The notes beneath the pieces are model-generated. The model was not told the origin of the DNA and made no database searches. It saw only the letters and a list, made by a program, of their open reading frames with translations. 8,102 nt of DNA from Halovulum sp039180525 (lineage in GTDB: Bacteria; Pseudomonadota; Alphaproteobacteria; Rhodobacterales; Rhodobacteraceae), in contig JBCDDF010000084.1 in the NCBI GenBank assembly GCA_039180525.1, positions 1-8,102 of the forward strand. The letters run 5' to 3'. Both the position numbers and the translations under genes were made by a program. Positions 1 to 5,053 of this stretch are shown piece by piece (the first letter of the stretch is position 1; every line of letters begins with the position of its first letter).

Positions 1-252
1 AACGCCCCCATTCGGCCCTCGGGAACGTTCCGCCAGTCGAATTCGCAGTAAAGATGAGGATGGAAAATCGGGCCACATAGGCCCATCAATGTAACCGAAG
101 GACTCCACGATCCGCTGGAGGGAACTTGGGGCTCAGGTCACTGTCCGACTGGTGCTTCCGTATTCTTCCCAAAGCCCAATCGTTCAACCCGAAGCCGTGC
201 AACCCAGTACCAAGCGCCCGGGCCCTCTCCGCCGAGAGCCGCCGCCTATCCC
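1..252. other. gene-poor edge region downstream of the toxin gene
   Basis: I see no supportable gene here. Base composition is visibly less GC-rich than the coding regions to the right. Short inverted repeats are present: GGGCC/GGCCC at 70-74 and 80-84, CTCCA/TGGAG at 103-107 and 116-120, and CTCTC/GAGAG at 225-229 and 234-238. The last lies just past the toxin stop codon and could be a weak hairpin at the end of that operon, but no T-run follows it on the minus strand. A minus-strand frame open from a GTG at 108 to the left edge gives 36 codons with no recognisable family. Confidence 0.5.
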
Positions 253-951
253 TCAAATCACCCGATAGACCTGCCGCGACCCCGCATCGCGGATGAAATC
301 CACCCGCGCGCCGTTCCAGTGATAATCCAGGTGCCGCGCCTGCACCGGGTCGTGGGCAAGGTCAGGATAGAACAGCCCCACGCACTCCGTCGGCCCGCGG
401 ACGCTGGGATAGACCACGCCGTCGGACCCGGCCGCGCGCAGTGCTGCGCCCAGCCGTTGCGGCGCGGTGTAGTCGTCGGGGTCCAGCATCTGGGGCGGGC
501 GCGCGGGGCGAAGGTCGTGCAGATCCGCCGCCACATGGATCGACAGCTCGCGGAACTGAGACGTCCACCCCGGCGCCTGGTCGGTGTGCGCCATGAAGGC
601 CGCGTGATGATGCGCGGTCTCTTTCACCGCGGTCTCGAAATCCTCGGCAATGTAAAGCACCCCGAAGGTCCCGGCGGAAAACCGGCTGGGCCGGTCGCGG
701 CTTGCATGGGTGAAGGGCGCCATCAGAAAACTCGCGCCCGGGCCGCCGACGCGACGGTCGGGCGGCACCAGATCCAGATTGCCGACGCTTTCGGCCAGGC
801 GCGGATTGGTCTTCTGTTCAGCAGCGATCAGAAGCGGCCAGTCCTCGGGCGCGGCGATGTCCTCGAACAGATCGATCGGCGGGTGGACGCTGCGGATGAT
901 GCGGGTGCCGGGGCGCCAGCGGATCGCGCTGACGGGAAGGTCGGCTACCAC
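253..951 (-). CDS. RES-domain toxin (NAD+-degrading) of an Xre-RES toxin-antitoxin pair
   Basis: This 232-residue protein belongs to the RES family. Characterised members (MbcT and other Xre-RES toxins) deplete NAD+ in the cytoplasm by phosphorolysis or hydrolysis, stopping growth until the partner antitoxin neutralises them. The family signature is visible in order: Arg90 in the RPSRF segment, Tyr100 in FGVLYIAED, Glu111 in AVKETAHHH, and Ser183 in DGVVYPSVRG, followed by a GLFYPDLA strand. These correspond to the Arg, Glu and Ser that name the family, so the active site looks intact. The start is a GTG at 951 that overlaps the last codons of the antitoxin gene in GTGGTAG. There is only a weak GC-rich ribosome site, so translation is probably coupled to the antitoxin. 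The length suits a RES protein with an N-terminal extension of about 80 residues. The family call is secure; activity is inferred. Confidence 0.93.
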   Translation of the reverse strand: MVADLPVSAIRWRPGTRIIRSVHPPIDLFEDIAAPEDWPLLIAAEQKTNPRLAESVGNLDLVPPDRRVGGPGASFLMAPFTHASRDRPSRFSAGTFGVLYIAEDFETAVKETAHHHAAFMAHTDQAPGWTSQFRELSIHVAADLHDLRPARPPQMLDPDDYTAPQRLGAALRAAGSDGVVYPSVRGPTECVGLFYPDLAHDPVQARHLDYHWNGARVDFIRDAGSRQVYRVI

Positions 952-1355
952 CCGCCGCGCTCGGCATCCAGATAACGGCGCACGCGCATCAGGTCGGTCA
1001 ACTCGCCGCCCAGCATAATGTCCAACGCGGACCCCCCGCCAAAAGCCGCGTTCGGTGCCTTGATCCAGGCATAGCCGCGGGCGGGGTCGGTGAAAATGAT
1101 GCGCAGCGCCTTGTGAATGCCCATCAGGTTCGACAGCCGCGCGGTCAGGTCGCGCCCGATCCGCCCCGGCGGCGCCGTCTTCCAGCGGCGATAGGTGCGC
1201 AGGGGCTGATCGAGCAGCGCCGCGGCTTGCGCATCCGTCAGCCCCCAGCGGGCGAACAGATTGACCGCCGCGCGCAACAGCGCGGCGGCCTCCTCTTCAG
1301 AGACCGGATCGGGGGCGAGCGCGTCCTCGCGGCGTGTGAGAGCTTGAAGTGCCAT
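945..1355 (-). CDS. Xre/MbcA-type antitoxin (DUF2384) of the Xre-RES pair
   Basis: This 136-residue protein is the first gene of the operon and overlaps the toxin gene by 7 nt. Residues about 22-60 form a helix-turn-helix-like region (LLDQPLRTYRRWK near 47-59). Residues about 75-132 carry the C-terminal antitoxin-domain pattern: an alanine/tryptophan stretch (Trp97), PNAAFGG at 101-107, SALD at 109-112, a Gly-rich turn, and VRRYLD at 125-130. In this family the C-terminal segment covers the toxin active site and the N-terminal domain binds the operon promoter. The ATG at 1355 is preceded by AGGGAAAG at good spacing (minus strand, 1359-1366). No other in-frame start is better placed. Regulation is probably autorepression through the inverted repeat directly upstream. 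Family and partner gene agree, so confidence is high; the exact DNA target is inferred. Confidence 0.92.
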   Translation of the reverse strand: MALQALTRREDALAPDPVSEEEAAALLRAAVNLFARWGLTDAQAAALLDQPLRTYRRWKTAPPGRIGRDLTARLSNLMGIHKALRIIFTDPARGYAWIKAPNAAFGGGSALDIMLGGELTDLMRVRRYLDAERGGW

Positions 1356-1366
1356 GATCTTTCCCT

Positions 1367-1395
1367 ATGGCATGATATAGTCAAAAGAATGCCAT
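1367..1395. promoter_or_regulatory. candidate operator: inverted repeat ATGGCAT / ATGCCAT
   Basis: A perfect 7-bp inverted repeat, ATGGCAT at 1367-1373 and ATGCCAT at 1389-1395, has arm centres 22 bp apart, about two helical turns. One arm covers the predicted transcription start and the other lies in the -35/-10 spacer, so a dimer bound to both would enclose the -10 box. Further partial copies flank it: GCCAT at 1351-1355 over the start codon, and TTGGC at 1396-1400 overlapping the -35 box. The arrangement suits autorepression by the Xre antitoxin. That role is inferred from position. Confidence 0.55.
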
Positions 1396-1402
1396 TTGGC
1401 AA
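1374..1402 (-). promoter_or_regulatory. sigma70-type promoter of the antitoxin-toxin operon
   Basis: On the minus strand TTGCCA (1402-1397) and TATATC (1379-1374) are separated by exactly 17 nt, matching -35 and -10 boxes. Transcription would start near 1367, leaving a leader of about 12 nt that contains the AGGGAAAG ribosome site of the antitoxin gene. The -35 box begins 2 bp past the stop codon of the upstream TPR gene, so the operon has its own promoter even though the upstream gene runs in the same direction. Confidence 0.65.
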
Positions 1403-1403
1403 G

Positions 1404-3050
1404 TCACGCCACCTGTCGACACAGGCAAGACGCGCGCACCGGCTGGTCCGCCCGCGCCTGGGCTTGGTCGAGTTGCAGCTTGATGTGCCGGGCCTCCACC
1501 GTGTCCCCCCGGCGGCTGAGGCATTCGTAAAGCCCATGCAACGCCCAGACGTTGCCCGGGTGCTGACAGGCGCGCGCCAGCGTCGGATCGAGCCCCAGAT
1601 CGGCGCGATAGACCGCCTCCGCCTCGGCCACTTCGCCCTGTTCCAACAGCAGTGCACCCAGCGCGTGGCGAGCGGGCTGCATCCAGCCCCAAGGCTCGTC
1701 ATAGGGCAGACCGTCATCCAAAGCGACCGCCCGGCGCAGGTGGTCGAAGGCGGTGTCGTAATTGGCGCGGCGGTACTCCAATTCGCCGGCCAGCATGGCC
1801 GCGGCGATCTCCAGCAGATCGCGTACCCGGTTGTTGTGCACCCGCCGCGCCTTGGGCACCTGGGCCTGAGCCTCAAGAAATGCCGCCTGCGCGATCTCCG
1901 CCTGCGCGACCTCGCCCCGCGCGGAATGGGCCACACCTTTGGCGTAGAGCGTCATCGCGGTGGTCACCGCATAAAGCTCCGGGTCGGCAGGCAGATCCTG
2001 GGCGATGATCTGTTCCCAGCGGCCGAAGCGCACCAGCACATGCTGCTTCATCGCCACATAACCCTCGAAGAAGTCGGCGAAGGGCGGGCTGTCGATGCGC
2101 AGGAAATCCTCCGGTATCGCGGCGATCAGCGCCTCCGCCGCGGCCATCGCTGGCCGGAACTGACCCAGAAACATCGCGCCATAGATGGCGAAATGGTAGT
2201 TGTGGATGCGATATCCTGTGTAGAGGTTCGTCGTGCCGACCTCGGCAGCAAACATCTCGTCCCGGATGCTGGCGGCCTGGTTATAGCTCACCACGTCGCG
2301 GTAGTTGCCGCACAGCACGTCGATATGCGTCGGCATGTGGATCAGATGGCCGGCATCGGGCACCAGATCGCGCAACCGGTCGCCCTGGCGCAGCGCGCGC
2401 TCGGGAAAGGGCGACATTTCCATCAAGTGAACATAAAGGTGCAAAAGCCCCGGATGATCCCACGCCACGGGGGTTTCGAACGCCTGTTCAAGCACTGCCT
2501 GCGCCTCCGCGGTGCCAGCGCCCTCGGCCGGTCCGCCGGCGGCCAGATCCCACATCTTCCAAGGCGTCCGGTTCATGATCGATTCAGCGAAGATCGCGGT
2601 AATGTCCAAGTCCGTCGGAAACGCCGCCAGAACCGCGCGCATGGCGTCGCAATAGGCGTCGTTCCAAGGGTCCTGATCCTTGATCGGTGTGCGTTGCGGA
2701 TAGCGCGCGGGCAAGGCGCGGATCAACGCCGCCTCTGCCGGGGTGGCCGTATCGACAAGGGCCAGCGCGGCCTCGGTCGCGTCATAGGCGCGGGCCAGCC
2801 CCTCCGCCTTCATCCGCGCATCGAACAGATGCCAGGGCAGGTTGTAGTTCGGCCCACTGGCATAGGCGACGCCCCAGTGCGCCATGGCGCAAGCCGGGTC
2901 GGCCTCCGCCGCGCGCTGGAAACAGCGCACCGCCTCTTCGTGGCAATAGCCATAGGTCCAGACCAAGCCGCGATCGAACCAGGTCTGCGCCGCCGCATTG
3001 CCGGTGATACCGCGGGTGTACCGCCCCAGATCGAATGTATACCCCGCCAT
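1404..3050 (-). CDS. TPR-like repeat protein with conserved His-rich core
   Basis: This 548-residue, probably cytoplasmic protein has no signal peptide or membrane segment. A classical TPR-like helical pair lies at about 29-62 (WTYGY..., AVRCFQRAAEADP, AHWGVAYA), with further helical repeats at about 366-396, 416-446, 460-490 and 500-530. The centre is unusual: His199, His204, His208, Glu211, His235, His238 and His242 sit in the short motifs LLHLYVHLMEMS and GHLIHMPTHIDVLCG. I recognise the architecture as a widespread family annotated only as TPR protein, with no established function I know of. An in-frame TTG at 3092 would add 14 residues. I prefer the ATG at 3050 because it follows a G-rich ribosome site (GGGGGGTG) and leaves room for the divergent gene at 3108. 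It ends 2 bp before the -35 box of the toxin-antitoxin operon. The ORF and repeat class are secure; the role is unknown. Confidence 0.85.
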   Translation of the reverse strand: MAGYTFDLGRYTRGITGNAAAQTWFDRGLVWTYGYCHEEAVRCFQRAAEADPACAMAHWGVAYASGPNYNLPWHLFDARMKAEGLARAYDATEAALALVDTATPAEAALIRALPARYPQRTPIKDQDPWNDAYCDAMRAVLAAFPTDLDITAIFAESIMNRTPWKMWDLAAGGPAEGAGTAEAQAVLEQAFETPVAWDHPGLLHLYVHLMEMSPFPERALRQGDRLRDLVPDAGHLIHMPTHIDVLCGNYRDVVSYNQAASIRDEMFAAEVGTTNLYTGYRIHNYHFAIYGAMFLGQFRPAMAAAEALIAAIPEDFLRIDSPPFADFFEGYVAMKQHVLVRFGRWEQIIAQDLPADPELYAVTTAMTLYAKGVAHSARGEVAQAEIAQAAFLEAQAQVPKARRVHNNRVRDLLEIAAAMLAGELEYRRANYDTAFDHLRRAVALDDGLPYDEPWGWMQPARHALGALLLEQGEVAEAEAVYRADLGLDPTLARACQHPGNVWALHGLYECLSRRGDTVEARHIKLQLDQAQARADQPVRASCLCRQVA

Positions 3051-3107
3051 GACACCCCCCGAACAACGCGCTAAGTCTGTAGCTGATCCCAACGCCCGGA
3101 GGAGCCC
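3051..3107. promoter_or_regulatory. 57-bp divergent intergenic region (TPR gene / dehydrogenase-like gene)
   Basis: This short region must hold the 5' signals of both divergent genes. Visible signals are a strong ribosome site GGAGGAG at 3098-3104 for the rightward gene and a G-run at about 3053-3060 (minus strand) for the leftward gene. I see no convincing -35/-10 pair on either strand, so the promoters may overlap each other or extend into the coding regions. Co-regulation of the two genes is likely from the spacing but not shown. Confidence 0.45.
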
Positions 3108-3809
3108 ATGTCAAACCCTGTCGCCGCCATTCTAGGGGCCGGCCCCGGCAACGGCCTGGCCTTTGCACGCAAATTCGCCGCCGAGGGCTATGCCTGCGCG
3201 CTGTGCGCCCGCGACGGCGACCGTGTCGCCGCATCGGCGCAGGACATCCCCGGCGCCAGGGGCTACGCCTATGACGTGACCCAGACCACGGACGCTACCC
3301 GCGTTTTCGCGGCGATCGAGGCCGATCTGGGCCCGGTCGACACCGTGATCTACAACGCCGGATCGGGGACTTGGGGCAATATCGACAAGGTCACGCCAGA
3401 GGATCTGCTGCGTAACATGGACATCAACGCCGCCGGCCTGATGCGTGCGGCACAGGCGGTGCTGCCGCAATTCCGTAAACAGGGCCGGGGCAACCTCATC
3501 GTGATCGGCGCCGGCGCGGCCACCCGTGGCCGCCCCGGCACCATTGCCTTCGCCGCGGGCAAGGCGGCGCAGCGATCGGTGGCGCAATCGCTGGGCCGTC
3601 AGTTGGGGGCCGAAAGCATCCATGTGGCTTATGTCATCATCGACGGCGTCATCGCCTCTGACCGCACCCGCGGGCAAATGGCCGACAAGGCCGAGGACGA
3701 CTTCCTTCAGCCCGAGGCCATCGCCGACACGGTCTGGGCGCTGACCCGGCAGGACAAAAGCGCCTGGTCGTTTGAGATCGACATCCGCCCCTTCGCCGAG
3801 GCCTGGTAG
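3108..3809 (+). CDS. atypical short-chain dehydrogenase/reductase-like protein lacking Ser and Tyr
   Basis: This 233-residue protein has the Rossmann fold of the SDR superfamily. The nucleotide-binding glycine motif GAGPGNG is at 10-16, an Asp-Val pair at 56-57 matches the adenine-contact position, and NAG is at 83-85. The structural Asn is Asn108 in DINAAG. The catalytic positions differ: the expected Ser is Ala135, and the YxxxK motif reads FAAGK, with Phe148 (codon TTC at 3549-3551) and Lys152 retained. It therefore binds NAD(P) by prediction but cannot use the classical Tyr-based proton relay. I recall other SDR-like proteins with Phe or Ala here and a similar HVAxVIIDG segment (here 172-180), so this may be a real subfamily and not a decayed enzyme. 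The ATG at 3108 has a strong GGAGGAG site. It is divergent from the TPR gene and convergent with the small gene ending at 3813. Substrate unknown. Confidence 0.88.
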   Translation: MSNPVAAILGAGPGNGLAFARKFAAEGYACALCARDGDRVAASAQDIPGARGYAYDVTQTTDATRVFAAIEADLGPVDTVIYNAGSGTWGNIDKVTPEDLLRNMDINAAGLMRAAQAVLPQFRKQGRGNLIVIGAGAATRGRPGTIAFAAGKAAQRSVAQSLGRQLGAESIHVAYVIIDGVIASDRTRGQMADKAEDDFLQPEAIADTVWALTRQDKSAWSFEIDIRPFAEAW

Positions 3810-3812
3810 CCG

Positions 3813-4025
3813 CTACATCCCCCGCAACGGGCTTGCCGTTCGCAGCGGCGCGGTGCGGCGCAACGGCGTCTGCCGTCGCAAGGCAACGGGTTTGGCATGC
3901 CGCGGCGCCGCCATTCCCAAAACGCGATCGCCGGCGGCGGTGATCTCCGCAGACAGGATCATATCCAGCATACGGCGGCGCTCCGCCTTACGTTCGGTGG
4001 GATCGTCGGTTTTGTATACGAACAT
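3813..4025 (-). CDS. small basic hypothetical protein with C-terminal PLR hexapeptide repeats
   Basis: This is a 70-residue protein I do not recognise. The ATG at 4025 is preceded by AAGGGAAC at good spacing, which decides the start over an upstream in-frame start at 4139. The N-terminal half is charged and probably helical (residues about 9-35, with ERKAERRR at 11-18). Residues 47-70 form four exact-period six-residue units, VALRRQ, TPLRRT, APLRTA and SPLRGM, rich in Arg and Pro. There is no signal peptide, membrane segment or Cys. Its stop codon lies 3 bp past the stop of the convergent dehydrogenase-like gene. The basic repeats could bind nucleic acid or an acidic partner, but that is only a guess from composition. 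Good ribosome site and regular repeat favour a real gene; lack of a family keeps confidence moderate. Confidence 0.55.
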   Translation of the reverse strand: MFVYKTDDPTERKAERRRMLDMILSAEITAAGDRVLGMAAPRHAKPVALRRQTPLRRTAPLRTASPLRGM

Positions 4026-4213
4026 GCTTGTTCCCTTGATCTGTTGTGGTTCGGCGCTGTCGCCTTCATGTCTTAGTACGCCCTGACTTTGAGTCCGGTT
4101 TGTGGCCAGACCGGGCCGAATTGGGACCCGACTAACCAAGTGTTAACACCCGCCCCTTGCGCGGCGGACAGTTGGCGCGTAGCACCGGCCGCGGCGCAAC
4201 CGGGGCGGGCGAC
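4026..4213. promoter_or_regulatory. divergent intergenic region with candidate promoter and 10-bp palindrome
   Basis: The region separates the small basic gene (leftward) from the HAD gene (rightward). On the plus strand TTGGGA (4121-4126) and TAACAC (4144-4149) are 17 nt apart and could be a weak promoter for the HAD gene. The -10 overlaps a perfect palindrome GTGTTAACAC at 4140-4149, a possible operator. A second weak pair is TTGCGC (4157-4162) and TAGCAC (4180-4185), also 17 nt apart. No convincing promoter is seen for the leftward gene. Confidence 0.3.
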
Positions 4214-4861
4214 ATGCAGGCGATCTTTCTCGATCTCGACGGCACGCTGATCGACCCGAAGGTCGGCATCACCGCGTCGATCCAGTACGCGCTGCGCGAA
4301 TTGAACGCCGAGGTGCCCGATGCCGATGACCTGACTTGGTGCATCGGTCCGCCGCTTTGGGGCTCTTTCGAGGTGCTGCTGGGCCCGGGCGCCGACCTCG
4401 ACGAGGCGGTGGCGCTCTACCGCGAACGTTTCTCGACCGAAGGGCTGTTCGAGGCGGAAATCTACGACGGCGTCGGCGAGATGCTGAGCGGCCTGCGCGA
4501 AACCGGCGCCGGGCTCTGGCTGGCGACGTCCAAACCGCATGCCTTTGCCAACCGCATCGTGGAGCATTTCGGCCTCGCCGCCTGGCTCGACGGCGTATTC
4601 GGCACGGAAATGGACGGCCGGAATGCCAACAAAACCGCGCTTCTGGCTCACGCACTCGACCAGACAGGCGCGGCGGCGGAAGACAGCCTGATGCTGGGCG
4701 ACCGCCGTTTCGATATCGAGGGCGCGCGGATGAACGGCATCCCCGCCATGGGTGCGCTCTGGGGCTATGCCGACCCCGAAGAACTCCACCAAGCCGAACC
4801 CGACGCGCTGGCCGCACACCCGGCCGAGGTGCCGGCGCTGTTGGATGACCTCACCGGGTGA
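4214..4861 (+). CDS. HAD-superfamily phosphatase, phosphoglycolate phosphatase-like
   Basis: This 215-residue cytoplasmic hydrolase carries all four HAD motifs. Motif I is DLDGT with nucleophile Asp7 and acid/base Asp9. Motif II is LATSKP with Thr105/Ser106. Motif III is Lys140 in NANKTALL. Motif IV is GDRRFD with Asp163 and Asp167 for Mg2+. The helical cap between motifs I and II (residues about 15-85, including CIGPPL at 43-48) is the Gph/PgmB-like type, which removes phosphate from small phosphorylated metabolites. Phosphoglycolate phosphatase is a common annotation, but the substrate cannot be told from sequence. An upstream TTG at 4157 would add 19 residues; the ATG at 4214 is better because the first strand (QAIFLDLDGT) begins directly after it, although its ribosome site (GGGGCGGG) is poor. 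Downstream it converges on the nucleotidase gene. Family secure, substrate uncertain. Confidence 0.87.
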   Translation: MQAIFLDLDGTLIDPKVGITASIQYALRELNAEVPDADDLTWCIGPPLWGSFEVLLGPGADLDEAVALYRERFSTEGLFEAEIYDGVGEMLSGLRETGAGLWLATSKPHAFANRIVEHFGLAAWLDGVFGTEMDGRNANKTALLAHALDQTGAAAEDSLMLGDRRFDIEGARMNGIPAMGALWGYADPEELHQAEPDALAAHPAEVPALLDDLTG

Positions 4862-4981
4862 ACCACCGGCTTCTTTGTTCCAGAAAACACTCCCGCCGGA
4901 GGCCAACGCCCGCCGGCGCACCGAACGCCTCCTTAAGGCCATGCCACTCGACACCGTCGGCCACGGGCATCGCGGCGCTCA

Positions 4982-5008
4982 GATGCCCCAGAAATGATCC
5001 GGGGCATC
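4982..5008. terminator. GC-rich stem-loop between convergent genes
   Basis: GATGCCCC (4982-4989) and GGGGCATC (5001-5008) form a perfect 8-bp stem with an 11-nt loop. It lies between the HAD gene (stop at 4861) and the convergent nucleotidase gene (stop at 5054), where a two-way terminator is expected. Neither strand has a proper T-run after the stem, so it may be a weak or factor-assisted terminator or an RNA-stabilising hairpin. I see no gene in the rest of 4862-5053. Confidence 0.45.
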
Positions 5009-5053
5009 CGTTCCCAAGCCGCCCGCAAGTGGCCCGACGACGCGCCGCCCGTG

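Noticed and set aside
1..108. Minus-strand frame of 36 codons from a GTG at 108 running off the left edge
   Set aside because: No ribosome site or recognisable protein. The region's composition differs from the genes and could be non-coding or a remnant; too short to call.
1113..3074. A 653-codon open frame on the plus strand opposite the TPR gene and part of the antitoxin gene
   Set aside because: It lies antisense to well-supported genes, is dominated by Arg, His, Gly and Pro as expected for a GC-rich shadow frame, and shows no family motif.
3806..3816. GTAGC-C-GCTAC inverted repeat holding the stop codons of the convergent dehydrogenase-like and small genes
   Set aside because: A one-base loop and 5-bp arms cannot form a real hairpin; probably chance from the two TAG stops facing each other.
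4073..4954. A 293-codon minus-strand open frame opposite the HAD gene
   Set aside because: The plus-strand HAD frame has all four catalytic motifs; the opposite frame has none and has shadow-like composition.
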